Assembly (NCBI GenBank): GCA_047605205.1 | Contig: JASGGE010000073.1 | Coordinates: 1 to 18,624, forward strand | Source of the DNA: Siphonobacter sp047605205 | GTDB lineage: Bacteria > Bacteroidota > Bacteroidia > Cytophagales > Spirosomataceae | Direction: 5' to 3' | Length of the DNA stretch: 18,624 nt | Shown here: positions 9,155-17,337 of the stretch, piece by piece | Numbering within the stretch: the first letter of the stretch is position 1 | Layout of the letters: each line of letters starts with the position of its first letter | The notes under the pieces: model-generated | What the model was told of the DNA's origin: nothing | Seen by the model: only the letters and a program-made list of their open reading frames with translations | Database searches by the model: none | Translations under genes and position numbers: made by a program

Positions 9155-9325
9155 GATTCTTCAATAAACCATGTAAAATACCTGAGTATATTAAGAATCG
9201 CTCGACCTAGATCTACATCGTTGCTATAGAAATTAGCTATTTCAACGTTCAAAATATGGTTTTCAAATGGGAAGAAAGACCAAGAACGGATTCGCCGAGC
9301 CCTCTGGGTTCGGCGAATTTTTTTA
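9155..9325 (+). ncRNA. candidate small structured RNA with its own promoter and terminator
   Basis: No gene upstream on this strand needs the strong terminator at 9290, so a transcript must start within the gap. Three stems can be drawn. The first is GATTCTT (9155-9161) plus AATA (9163-9166) with TATT (9189-9192) plus AAGAATC (9193-9199), with one bulged C. The second is CGTTG (9219-9223) with CAACG (9243-9247). The third is the terminator hairpin. The promoter motif upstream predicts a start at the base of stem 1, giving an RNA of about 165-170 nt. A 47-codon ORF (9256-9399) runs through the terminator and does not explain it. I do not recognise the RNA as 6S, tmRNA, SRP or any riboswitch I know. 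Confidence 0.4.
9290..9325 (+). terminator. strong Rho-independent terminator with no upstream plus-strand gene
   Basis: The stem ATTCGCCGAGCCC (9290-9302) pairs with GGGTTCGGCGAAT (9306-9318), 13 bp with one G·T, closing a TCT loop. A run of seven T follows, counting the last stem base. The nearest coding gene to its left is on the other strand. Confidence 0.85.
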
Positions 9326-9470
9326 TTCTCTCTAATGAAGTGCCTTCATCTGCAGGATCAGGCCCTCTTCCGTTAAATCAAAACCCTACCATTAAATAAG
9401 TATAATTTAGCAATAAGTACTCTGCATATAGCCTGATGATAATTTTAGATTTCACTCTATCTTATCACAG

Positions 9471-11048
9471 ATGTATCGAAAATTTTACTGCTGTTTTTTA
9501 GTTCTAATGATTTCCCAAGCCCAGGCCCAGGGTATTTTAACGGATCATGAGAATTATGAATTAAGTACACAGCTTTTGGCTGGGAAACTCATTCCGTTCT
9601 GGATGCGAGCCAATCAATATGGTATCATTCCGAAACAAGCCTCGATTTTACAAGCTTCATTTCAAATTTCTTCCGATTATCAGCAAGCCAGTAAAACCCG
9701 TTCTTACTTACGATCACGCCCTCTTGACTGGGGCTATGGACTTCAGATCGTTGGGAACCTTGGAGCAAAACAGCAACTTCTGCTACCAGAAGCTTACCTA
9801 AAGGCTCGGCTTGGGAAAGCTGAATTCTATATGGGTAAACGAAAAGAGCTCTTCGGATTGGCGGATTCAACGCTAGGTACCGGCCCCTATGCCTGGTCGG
9901 GCAATGCCATGCCTGTTCCTAAAATTCAAATTGGGTTTCCGAATTGGACACCCATCGGAGGGGGCACTATAGCCTTTCAGGCCATAATAGCTCATGGCTG
10001 GCTTGACGAGCAGGATGCTTTCGTCCGGAAAGTTAATTTACACCAGAAAACGGTCTACCTCCGCATTGGAAAGTCTGCGGCTTTTCAGGCCTTTTTCGGT
10101 ATCAATCATCAGGTACAATGGGGTGGTTATGCACCTTCCTTACAGACAGGAGGTAGCCTTTCGGTTAATCCTGATAAGAACCTATTTTTTGAAAGCGACG
10201 GCCACTTACCCCAAGATGCCTCTGCATTCTGGAGTATCTTTAAAGGACAGCGGACCAATCAGAGCCATTATAACCCCTACGATGCTCAGGAATGGGTAGG
10301 TAACCACCTCGGATCAGTGGATATGGCTGTTCAGATTCAGAATAACCATCAGCGTCTGTTCATCTATCGACAACAACCTTTTGATATGCCTTCCATTCTT
10401 CATTTAGCCAATTGGCAGGACGGCCTAACAGGCATCAGTTTAACCACTAATGATTCTGATTATCCTGATTTTTGCTTTCGCAAGCTTGTGTTTGAATGGC
10501 TTTATACTAAAAATCAGGGCCGTACCGGCCCTCTATGGGGATCGGGCCTTACCTGGACAGAAAATTATTTTAACAGCCGGCAATACCTTCAAGGCTGGTC
10601 TTATCATCATCATACTATCGGTACACCTTTTATCTCTTCAGTAACCGATCATGCTTCGAATCAGCCCAGTGCTACAATGTTTTCAACATTACCATTCTTT
10701 ACCAATGCCAATCAATTGTCAGTATTCCATTTGGGTTTTGAAGCCTCTGTTCATCAAGATTGGTACTGGAGTGGAAAGATCTCTTACACGCACTCAACAG
10801 GAGCCGATCAGGCTGAATTTAAAAGTCATCAAACCAGCTTACTGCTAAGCTTAAAACGACAAATCTGGTTTTTACGAGGATCAGAAATACAGGCAACTAT
10901 TGCTGCCGACTTAGGTACTTTATATCCTACATCTGCGGCGTTTTCCATTGGCATCCGGAAGAAATGGGGCTTTATGGACGAAAATATTTCCTTCGACAAA
11001 AAGTATCGTCTGCACTATCGGAAAAGAAATAAAAATTCTCGCTTTTAA
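9471..11048 (+). CDS. Wzi-like capsule-assembly family outer-membrane protein
   Basis: A 525-residue secreted protein that fits the Bacteroidota branch of the capsule-assembly Wzi family (PF14052-like), predicted to be an outer-membrane barrel. The signal peptide is MYRKFYCCFLVLMISQAQAQ (1-20). Recognisable features are the start of the mature chain with an aromatic-rich PFWMRANQYG (42-51), a stretch around residue 120 with a GKRKELFG-like motif, and a C-terminal region with NYFNSRQYLQGWSYHHHTIG followed by GTPF, close to the YFNN...GW.Y....IG.PF pattern of these proteins. The E. coli Wzi is a surface lectin that anchors group 1 capsule. The Bacteroidota members are poorly characterised, and no other polysaccharide gene is nearby. 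The family call comes from motif memory rather than a search. Confidence 0.75.
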   Translation: MYRKFYCCFLVLMISQAQAQGILTDHENYELSTQLLAGKLIPFWMRANQYGIIPKQASILQASFQISSDYQQASKTRSYLRSRPLDWGYGLQIVGNLGAKQQLLLPEAYLKARLGKAEFYMGKRKELFGLADSTLGTGPYAWSGNAMPVPKIQIGFPNWTPIGGGTIAFQAIIAHGWLDEQDAFVRKVNLHQKTVYLRIGKSAAFQAFFGINHQVQWGGYAPSLQTGGSLSVNPDKNLFFESDGHLPQDASAFWSIFKGQRTNQSHYNPYDAQEWVGNHLGSVDMAVQIQNNHQRLFIYRQQPFDMPSILHLANWQDGLTGISLTTNDSDYPDFCFRKLVFEWLYTKNQGRTGPLWGSGLTWTENYFNSRQYLQGWSYHHHTIGTPFISSVTDHASNQPSATMFSTLPFFTNANQLSVFHLGFEASVHQDWYWSGKISYTHSTGADQAEFKSHQTSLLLSLKRQIWFLRGSEIQATIAADLGTLYPTSAAFSIGIRKKWGFMDENISFDKKYRLHYRKRNKNSRF

Positions 11049-11062
11049 TCCATTACTTGACA

Positions 11063-11080
11063 GGTTTTGAGCTCAAAGCC
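11063..11080. repeat. hairpin between convergent genes, no T-run
   Basis: GGTTTTG (11063-11069) pairs with CAAAGCC (11074-11080), with one G·T and the loop AGCT. It sits in the 38-bp gap between the Wzi-like gene and the ABC-F gene. Neither strand has a T-run after it, so it is at best a weak terminator. Confidence 0.3.
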
Positions 11081-11086
11081 AATCCC

Positions 11087-12946
11087 CTAACTCCATTCAG
11101 AAAGTTCCAGCCAGCGTAGCTCTTTTTCCTCTAAAAGATTAGTAATTTCCTCAACTTCTTTTGCCCAGAGCGAAATTTGTTGGTAATCCGCATCACCTGA
11201 ATTCATTTGTTCGGACAGGATCGTCTTTTTGCTTTCCAGGTCGCTCATTTCACTTTCCAGTGTTTCCAGTTCTCGCTGTTCTTTAAAACTCAATTTACGT
11301 TTTGCTGGAAGAGCCTGCGTAACGGGCTTCGGAGCTTCTGGCTTAGGTTTAATAACCACTGCTTCAGCACTGGCACTTTCCCGATAATCAGTATAATTAC
11401 CCGGAAAGTCTTTAATCTTTCCTTCGCCTTCAAAGACAAATAAATGTTCTACCAGACGATCCATAAAATAACGATCGTGTGAAACGAGTATCAAACATCC
11501 TGAAAACTGAAGTAAATAATCCTCTAACACGTTGAGTGTCTGAATGTCCAGATCATTAGTAGGCTCATCCAGAATGAGGAAGTTTGGGTTCTTTATGAGT
11601 ACCTGAAGCAATTGTAGCCGCCGGCGTTCGCCACCCGACAGCTTTTCAACGTAGGTATATTGTTTTTTAGGATCGAATAAAAAGTGCTGCAGAAATTGAC
11701 TGGCTGTAATGGTTTCACCGCTACCCAATGTCACCACCTCTGCAATTTCCTTTACCACATCAATTACCCGTTGGCCCGGTTTGAACGTAGGGTCACTTTG
11801 TGTATAATACCCAAATCGTACGGTTTCTCCGACGCTGATTTTTCCGGCATCGGGAGCTTGTATACCCGTAAGCATATCCAGGAAAGTAGATTTCCCTACG
11901 CCATTTTTCCCGACGATCCCGACACGTTCTTTTCGACGGAAAACGTAGTTAAAATCATCGACGATTGGAAGTACCCCAAACGACTTTTTCAAATGTTCCA
12001 GCTCAAGAATTTTGCTTCCCAGGCGAGCCATCCCCATATTCAGTTCCACGTTCGACTCGCGGCGTTCCTGACTGGCTTTATCCTTCAGATCATAAAACGC
12101 ATCAATCCGTGATTGAGATTTGGTTCCCCGGGCCTTAGGCTGCCGACGCATCCATTCCAGCTCACGCCGCAATAAATTTTTGGCTTTGTCTACTTCCGAT
12201 GCTTCCGCACTTTGCCGCTCGGCCTGTTTTTCAAGGAAATACGAATAATTTCCTTTATGCCGAAAAATATTACCATCCGTTAATTCTAGAATTTCGGTAC
12301 ACACCCGATCCAGAAAATACCGATCGTGCGTTACCAGCAATAAGGTCATGTTGGATGTCCCCAGGTAATTTTCAAGCCACTCAATCGCTTCCAGATCCAA
12401 GTGGTTAGTAGGCTCATCTAAAATCAGTAAGTCGGGTTCGTCTAATAAAACTTTTGCTAAAGCCACCCGTTTCCGCTGCCCACCAGAAAGCTGCCCAATC
12501 TGTTTTTCAAAATTGGCTTCTGCTACACCTAGCTTACCCAAAACCTGCTTTACTTTCGATTCATAGTCCCAGGCTTTTAACAATTCCATTTGTTCAGCTG
12601 CTGCCGACACCCGATCACCCTCGCCCAGATGCAGGGCTTCTTCGTAATCGTGCAAGGCTTTCAACAATGGAGTATCCCCTGAAAAAAGCGTATCCAGTAC
12701 CGTTTGATTTTCGTTCAGGGCAGGCTGCTGGTTCAAATACCCTAACTGAATATCCTTTCGAATACTTACAGAACCTTCTTCGGGAGCCTGTATACCCGTG
12801 AGTACATCCATTAACGAGGTTTTCCCCGTTCCATTCCGGCCAACTAAAGCTACTTTATCGCCTTTGCTTAGACCGAACGTTATATTTCTAAAAAGCCAGC
12901 GTTCCCCCGTTGATTTAGAGAGTCCTTCGGCGGATAAATAATTCAT
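11087..12946 (-). CDS. uup: ABC-F family ATPase, Uup-like
   Basis: A soluble tandem-ATPase of the ABC-F group, 619 residues, with no membrane segments. Domain 1 has Walker A GRNGTGKTS (36-44), signature LSGGQ (153-157) and Walker B LLILDE (173-178). Domain 2 has Walker A GKNGVGKST (346-354), signature LSGGE (436-440) and Walker B FLILDE (456-461). The inter-domain linker (about 240-310) contains the basic RRELEWMRRQP, which corresponds to the tRNA-interacting element. A charged coiled-coil C-terminal domain (about 548-619) points to Uup rather than EttA. Family members act on ribosomes, and Uup is also linked to transposon excision and ribosome assembly. It starts 2 nt after the aroC stop, so the two are co-transcribed. 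Both catalytic glutamates are present (E178, E461). Confidence 0.92.
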   Translation of the reverse strand: MNYLSAEGLSKSTGERWLFRNITFGLSKGDKVALVGRNGTGKTSLMDVLTGIQAPEEGSVSIRKDIQLGYLNQQPALNENQTVLDTLFSGDTPLLKALHDYEEALHLGEGDRVSAAAEQMELLKAWDYESKVKQVLGKLGVAEANFEKQIGQLSGGQRKRVALAKVLLDEPDLLILDEPTNHLDLEAIEWLENYLGTSNMTLLLVTHDRYFLDRVCTEILELTDGNIFRHKGNYSYFLEKQAERQSAEASEVDKAKNLLRRELEWMRRQPKARGTKSQSRIDAFYDLKDKASQERRESNVELNMGMARLGSKILELEHLKKSFGVLPIVDDFNYVFRRKERVGIVGKNGVGKSTFLDMLTGIQAPDAGKISVGETVRFGYYTQSDPTFKPGQRVIDVVKEIAEVVTLGSGETITASQFLQHFLFDPKKQYTYVEKLSGGERRRLQLLQVLIKNPNFLILDEPTNDLDIQTLNVLEDYLLQFSGCLILVSHDRYFMDRLVEHLFVFEGEGKIKDFPGNYTDYRESASAEAVVIKPKPEAPKPVTQALPAKRKLSFKEQRELETLESEMSDLESKKTILSEQMNSGDADYQQISLWAKEVEEITNLLEEKELRWLELSEWS

Positions 12947-12948
12947 AA

Positions 12949-14028
12949 CTAGCGTTTTCTGGCCTGATCAATCAAATAAAAATCTACTAATACCAAAGCT
13001 GCCATCGCTTCAACAATAGGCACCGCACGAGGTACGACACAAGGATCATGACGTCCTTTACCAGAAACAACAACAGGATTGCCCTGAACATCAACTGAAT
13101 CCTGATCCTGCATAATGGTAGCGGTGGGTTTGAAAGCCACCCGGAAATAAATATCCTCACCATTAGAAATACCCCCCTGAATGCCCCCGGAACGATTCGT
13201 TTTCGTGCGAACCTTCCCTGTTTCATCGGTATAATATTCATCATTATGTTCAGAACCATATTGTTCCACACCTGCAAAACCTGAACCATACTCAAAGCCT
13301 TTTACGGCATTGATCGACAACATTGCCTTACCTAGCTCGGCATGAAGCTTATCAAAAACAGGTTCGCCCCAACCCGCAGGAACGCCCTTGCATACGCAGG
13401 AGATTACCCCACCAACACTATCACCTTTTTTACGGGTTTCGTCAATGAAGTCAAACATTTGCTGAGCCAATTCCGGATCAGGACAACGAACTGCATTCTC
13501 TTCCGCTACCGCTATATTCAATTCCTGATAAGGCTTTTCAAGGCGAATTGGGCCTACCTGCGAAACATACGACTGGATGATAACACCCAGGTTGTTTAAT
13601 ACCAGTTTTGCTAATGCTCCGGCCGCTACCCGAGCGACGGTTTCACGGGCAGAAGATCGGCCGCCGCCGCGATAATCCCGATTGCCATATTTCGTTGAAT
13701 ACGTATAGTCAGCATGAGAAGGGCGAAACTGTTCAGCGATATGGCTATAATCTTTCGACCGCTGGTCTTCATTGGCAATCACCATCGCAATGGGCGTACC
13801 CGTAGTTTTTCCCTCAAAAACCCCTGATAAGACCTGAAAGGTATCTGATTCACGCCGCTGGGTGGTAATACGAGATTGGCCTGGTTTACGGCGATCTAAC
13901 TCACTCTGAATAAAAGCTTCATCAAAATCAATTCCGGCTGGGCAGCCATCTACCACTACCCCAACGGCCTTACCGTGTGATTCACCAAACGTACTGATTT
14001 TAAAAAGCGTACCGTATGTACTGGACAT
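12949..14028 (-). CDS. aroC: chorismate synthase
   Basis: Converts 5-enolpyruvylshikimate-3-phosphate to chorismate, the last shikimate-pathway step, using reduced FMN. The 359-residue length is normal. Family signatures are present: FGESHGKAVGVVVDGCPAG (14-32), RRKPGQSRITTQRRESD (46-62), YRGGGRSSARET (119-130), NRSGGIQGGISNGEDIYFRV (278-297) and GRHDPCVVPRAVP (325-337), with the FMN-site Arg and His residues intact. It precedes the ABC-F gene with a 2-nt gap and follows batD with a 52-nt gap. It may therefore be transcribed from batD or from its own promoter, since I see no clear TAnnTTTG in the 52-nt gap. This is a housekeeping gene with nothing unusual. Confidence 0.97.
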   Translation of the reverse strand: MSSTYGTLFKISTFGESHGKAVGVVVDGCPAGIDFDEAFIQSELDRRKPGQSRITTQRRESDTFQVLSGVFEGKTTGTPIAMVIANEDQRSKDYSHIAEQFRPSHADYTYSTKYGNRDYRGGGRSSARETVARVAAGALAKLVLNNLGVIIQSYVSQVGPIRLEKPYQELNIAVAEENAVRCPDPELAQQMFDFIDETRKKGDSVGGVISCVCKGVPAGWGEPVFDKLHAELGKAMLSINAVKGFEYGSGFAGVEQYGSEHNDEYYTDETGKVRTKTNRSGGIQGGISNGEDIYFRVAFKPTATIMQDQDSVDVQGNPVVVSGKGRHDPCVVPRAVPIVEAMAALVLVDFYLIDQARKR

Positions 14029-14080
14029 AATCTTCTGTTTTCAATGTTCAATAACGGCCTATACTATAACCGTTGAAAGC

Positions 14081-15481
14081 TTAGCCTCTTCTGCCTCGCC
14101 AGAAAATATAAATCATCCCCATTCCCATAATGGTGAGCAGGGCATTTGCAAAACTCATAATGGATCCCTGAAGGTTCACAAAGGGCCTAGTGCTATCTAA
14201 TGCAGGTAATCCGTCAAATATAGATTCTCCGGAATTGGCATCACTTACCTGCTCACCAGTGCTTTGCATGGTCAGGCTTGAATGCCAGTTTACATACTTA
14301 CCCGTTCGGGGATTGAAAAAGAGCCAGCGAAAATAGGCACTTAGCGGGATGTTTCCTGCTTGTTTGGGGATAATCTGAAAGGTGAATGTCTTCTCACCCG
14401 TTACCTGGCCACGACGACGCGTAATCGACTCCTGTATGGATGGCGGATAAAAGTCAAAAAAGGCATCATTTTCAGGTAAGGGAATGGCCACGGGAGCCAG
14501 ATTTCCACTCCCGTGAATGGTTATGCTGTACGTTATACTTTTCCCTGTCAGAGCCTTTTGCTTACTAAGTTTTTCCTGAACCGAAAAATCACCCGTAACA
14601 GCTTGGTTACGCTGAGCGTTTACAGGCAAAGCAATGGGTTGTATGGTTAGCGTTTTGCTCTGAAAGGAGATGAACTTCCGTTTCTTATCATCATCCTGAA
14701 CCATTTTCAGGCTTACTGCCGGAAACCGGATGGGTTCAGCATTTAATGGGAAATATACGGCCTGAAAAAGCCGGTATTCTGTATATTTTCTTCCCTTAAT
14801 GACTACGTTAAAAACCTGAGGTTCCCCCTGAATACCAAAATTTTCTTCCCAGCAGTTAGCCGGACGTATCTGTTTAAGTATAGCCCCAAGTTGCATATTC
14901 AGGGCATAGAAATCCATCCCTACGGGATTGTCATCCGCTACATAAAATCCTAGAGTCAGGTTAAATCCTTCGCCTACATACACTTGCGAGCGATTGGACT
15001 GAAGTAATAAAAAGGCAGATTGCTTTGCATCTGCCACGATGGGCGTTTCTTCTTCTTCTTCCGATTCTTCAGGTAATTCTGCCCCCTTAGGATCGGCTTC
15101 CGTTACGATAACAATTCCACCCATTGATTGAACCGATTGCCCATTAATGGTCATCGTAAAAGGAGTCACAACATAGTTACCCGGCTGGCTTGGATAATAG
15201 TTCTGCGTAATTCGCTGAACAATCTCCGTAGCCCCCGAAACAGTATTGGTAGAAGTGGTTGTAGTAGTGCCTCGGCGGCTCATTCCAATAATATCCGGAA
15301 AGCGACCATAATTTCTTTCCTGGCTCCCCGTAATAACAATTGTGATGGAATAAGGTTTTCCAAAAGGGATTGCAGAGGCCCCTAATTCAATTCTAGCCGA
15401 AGATTGTTGGGCATAAACAAAATTCCTAGAAAAAAAACAACAAAAAAGTAATAAAGTTATATATATTTGTTGTGCGTTCAT
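14081..15481 (-). CDS. batD: BatD family protein
   Basis: A 466-residue secreted, membrane-anchored protein of the BatD (aerotolerance) family. The signal peptide covers about 1-24 and ends FVYAQ. The BatD N-terminal domain shows the Thr-rich GTTTTTSTNTVSG (71-83) with the following TEIVQRITQNYYPSQPGNY (85-103), and an acidic linker with a run of Glu (135-145). A second immunoglobulin-like domain covers the middle of the protein, and a single transmembrane helix lies near the C-terminus (about 440-460), ending in RGRRG. In Bacteroides, Bat proteins are encoded together with MoxR and BatA, BatB, BatC and BatE; here none is adjacent. The gene precedes aroC on the same strand. TACCTTTA on the minus strand (15494-15487) is a 7-of-8 promoter match that would give almost no leader, so it may be coincidental. 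Confidence 0.8.
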   Translation of the reverse strand: MNAQQIYITLLLFCCFFSRNFVYAQQSSARIELGASAIPFGKPYSITIVITGSQERNYGRFPDIIGMSRRGTTTTTSTNTVSGATEIVQRITQNYYPSQPGNYVVTPFTMTINGQSVQSMGGIVIVTEADPKGAELPEESEEEEETPIVADAKQSAFLLLQSNRSQVYVGEGFNLTLGFYVADDNPVGMDFYALNMQLGAILKQIRPANCWEENFGIQGEPQVFNVVIKGRKYTEYRLFQAVYFPLNAEPIRFPAVSLKMVQDDDKKRKFISFQSKTLTIQPIALPVNAQRNQAVTGDFSVQEKLSKQKALTGKSITYSITIHGSGNLAPVAIPLPENDAFFDFYPPSIQESITRRRGQVTGEKTFTFQIIPKQAGNIPLSAYFRWLFFNPRTGKYVNWHSSLTMQSTGEQVSDANSGESIFDGLPALDSTRPFVNLQGSIMSFANALLTIMGMGMIYIFWRGRRG

Positions 15482-15550
15482 CGTTATAAAGGTAGGCCTA
15501 AAACGTTTGGCCCATATGCCATTTGTTAAACCTTAAACCACCGTCCAGTT

Positions 15551-15790
15551 ATGTCAATCACGCTGCTCGAATACATCAAAGTGATTTTACAGAAGGTTAG
15601 CTTTGACGCTAAATTGTTCGAGAAAGAGCTACGTAAGGCTCTTCGGCAATTGTTATTACCCGCTGAAGTTAAAGAATTAAAATTGTGGTGCTATGCTCAA
15701 TTTGGTAAAGTATATTATCGAATTCTAAGACGCTGTTTCGCTACGGTTCGTATGCGGAAACTGCGTATTGCTTATAGTAATTTGTGGTGA
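15551..15790 (+). CDS. small basic protein of unknown function
   Basis: A 79-residue protein that I do not recognise. It starts MSITLLEYIKVILQKVSFDA, continues with an amphipathic helix rich in Lys, Glu and Leu (21-45), and ends in a strongly basic stretch with YRILRRC and RMRKLRIAYSNLW. It has no signal peptide and no membrane segment. It is predicted all-helical and strongly positive towards the C-terminus, which could suit nucleic-acid or ribosome contact (inference). It is divergent from batD across 69 bp and ends 16 nt before a terminator, so it is a self-contained unit. ATG 15551 is the only sensible start. The intact frame between divergent promoter space and a matched terminator is the main reason to call it real. 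Confidence 0.65.
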   Translation: MSITLLEYIKVILQKVSFDAKLFEKELRKALRQLLLPAEVKELKLWCYAQFGKVYYRILRRCFATVRMRKLRIAYSNLW

Positions 15791-15805
15791 TTTTAGGGAT
15801 TGCTA

Positions 15806-15836
15806 AAAAAAACCGCCGGTTTCCGACGGTTTTTTT
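15806..15836. terminator. bidirectional Rho-independent terminator
   Basis: A-run (15805-15812), CCG (15813-15815) and CGG (15817-15819) pair with CCG (15823-15825), CGG (15827-15829) and a T-run (15830-15836), around a TTT loop with one C·A mismatch. The A-run on one side and T-run on the other make it functional for the small + gene and for the convergent dihydroorotase gene. Confidence 0.8.
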
Positions 15837-15927
15837 ATTTAGTACTATTCCAAGAAACCTCGGAAAGCAAAATACGATCTCACAACGTTAAAAAAGTACA
15901 ATAATCAGACTACTTTCTTGGCAATCT

Positions 15928-17301
15928 TTAGCGTTCAAACAGCAATCGCTGGCCTTTTTTACTTTCGTCAAACACATCGTTATCATACGCCAGATGGCCG
16001 GAGACAATTGTGTGCGTTACAGATGACCGGAAGGTATACCCTTCTAATGGAGACCAGCCACATTGGTAATATAACGACTCTTTCCTTACCTCATTGCTTT
16101 TGTGTAAGTCCACCAATACTAAATCAGCCCAGTATCCTTCGCGAACATAGCCTCGTTTTTCAATTGCAAAACAATCAGCCACAGCATGTGACATTTTCCG
16201 GGCAATGGTATCAAGGGTTATTTTCCCATCATGATAAAACTCCAGCATCAGCAACAAGGGATGTTGCACCAGTGGTAAACCGGAAGGTGCCTGCCAGTAG
16301 CCTTGCTGCTTTTCAGCCCAGGTATGCGGAGCGTGATCGGTAGCAATTACATCAATTCGGTCATCAAGCAAGGCCTGTAACAATTTCTGCTTATGGCCGT
16401 CTTCTTTCACAGCCGGATTGCATTTAATCTGATTGCCAAGAGTTTCATAATCATGAGCATCAAAGCAAAGGTGATGCACACAGACTTCTGCCGTGATATT
16501 TTTGGGGTGTAAGCCACGCAGTAAGACTCGCTCATCATCGCTATACCCATAATAGCCTTTCTCAAAAAGTTGAGTTTCCTCTCCCGTCGTAATATGCAAA
16601 ATGTGCAAACGTGTACCGTGCTGACGGGCCAATTCTACAGCCATAGAGCTTGACTTCCAGCAAGCTTCTACATTCCGAATTTCGGGATGTACGCGAGCCG
16701 GAGGGTTCTCGCCGTATTTCTCTTTGTAAAGAGCTACGTTAGCCCGAATGGTAGCCTCATCCTCACAATGCGTAGCAATCAGATAAGGAGCATTCGCAAA
16801 GAGTTTGCTCAATACAACCGGATTATCTACCAGCATATTCCCCGTTGAAGACCCCATAAAAATTTTCACCCCGCATACCTTGCTCGCATCGGTTCGCATA
16901 ACCTCGTCATAGTTATCATTCGAAGCCCCCATATAGAAAGAATAATTTGCCAGGGCGGTCCGTTCGGCGATGGCGTATTTATCAGCCAGCAAGGCTTGTG
17001 TTAGAGCATTGGGAACGGTATTGGGCATTTCCATAAAGCTGGTAACACCACCTGCCACTGCAGCCCGGGCCTCAGAGCTGATAGTAGCCTTATGAGTGAG
17101 GCCAGGCTCCCGAAAGTGAACCTGATCATCAATAACCCCCGGGAAAAGATATTTCCCCCTGGCATCAATCACCTGATCAGCCGTAAGAGTGGACAAATCA
17201 GTACTAATCTGGTCAATAAAACCATCTTTTATGAAAACGTCTACCTCACGAATAGCTCCTTCATTAACAAGGTTAGCATTGAGGATGAGAATGGATGACA
17301 T
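15928..17301 (-). CDS. pyrC: dihydroorotase
   Basis: Cyclises N-carbamoyl-L-aspartate to dihydroorotate in pyrimidine biosynthesis (amidohydrolase superfamily). The 457 residues match Bacteroidota dihydroorotases. Metal-site candidates are the N-terminal motif IDDQVHFREPG (57-67), carboxylatable Lys146 in GVKIFMGSSTG, His178 in ATHCED, His236 in LHILHITTGEE and Asp322 in ATDHAPHTW. The first histidine of the usual HxH is Gln60 here, with His62 retained. This appears in my memory of Bacteroidota homologues, so it is probably lineage-typical. I used ATG 17301 rather than a TTG at 17340, because the latter overlaps the promoter element (17345-17338) and adds a non-conserved leader. It is monocistronic by context, ending at the bidirectional terminator. 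Confidence 0.94.
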   Translation of the reverse strand: MSSILILNANLVNEGAIREVDVFIKDGFIDQISTDLSTLTADQVIDARGKYLFPGVIDDQVHFREPGLTHKATISSEARAAVAGGVTSFMEMPNTVPNALTQALLADKYAIAERTALANYSFYMGASNDNYDEVMRTDASKVCGVKIFMGSSTGNMLVDNPVVLSKLFANAPYLIATHCEDEATIRANVALYKEKYGENPPARVHPEIRNVEACWKSSSMAVELARQHGTRLHILHITTGEETQLFEKGYYGYSDDERVLLRGLHPKNITAEVCVHHLCFDAHDYETLGNQIKCNPAVKEDGHKQKLLQALLDDRIDVIATDHAPHTWAEKQQGYWQAPSGLPLVQHPLLLMLEFYHDGKITLDTIARKMSHAVADCFAIEKRGYVREGYWADLVLVDLHKSNEVRKESLYYQCGWSPLEGYTFRSSVTHTIVSGHLAYDNDVFDESKKGQRLLFER

Positions 17302-17337
17302 ACAGCAAAACCAACCCGGTTTGGCGGAATTGGCTTG

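Larger units (their letters stand above)
9009..9470. other. 462-bp divergent intergenic region between two outer-membrane protein genes
   Basis: From left to right it holds the minus-strand promoter of the POTRA/barrel gene (9027-9034), an 11-bp perfect inverted repeat (9085-9111), a plus-strand promoter motif (9119-9149), a candidate structured RNA (about 9155-9325) ending in a strong terminator, and an unremarkable stretch of about 145 bp before the Wzi-like gene. TAATTTTA at 9440-9447 is a 7-of-8 match to the -7 consensus and could serve that gene. Confidence 0.6.

Noticed and set aside
9256..9399. 47-codon plus-strand ORF starting MVFKWEERPRTDS
   Set aside because: It runs straight through the strong terminator at 9290-9325 and is Pro/Ser-rich without a recognisable domain; the candidate RNA explains the region better.
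11066..11077. 12-bp palindrome TTTGAGCTCAAA as an operator
   Set aside because: It lies between two convergent gene ends, where an operator is unlikely; kept only as part of a weak hairpin.
11684..12112. 142-codon open frame antisense to the ABC-F gene
   Set aside because: Complement of a clearly conserved ABC-F coding region; no independent signals.
15850..15921. 8-bp inverted repeat CCAAGAAA ... TTTCTTGG
   Set aside because: Arms are separated by 56 nt in AT-rich DNA next to a proper terminator; likely chance.
15918..16343. 141-codon open frame antisense to the dihydroorotase gene
   Set aside because: Overlaps the conserved C-terminal half of pyrC and has no recognisable domain.
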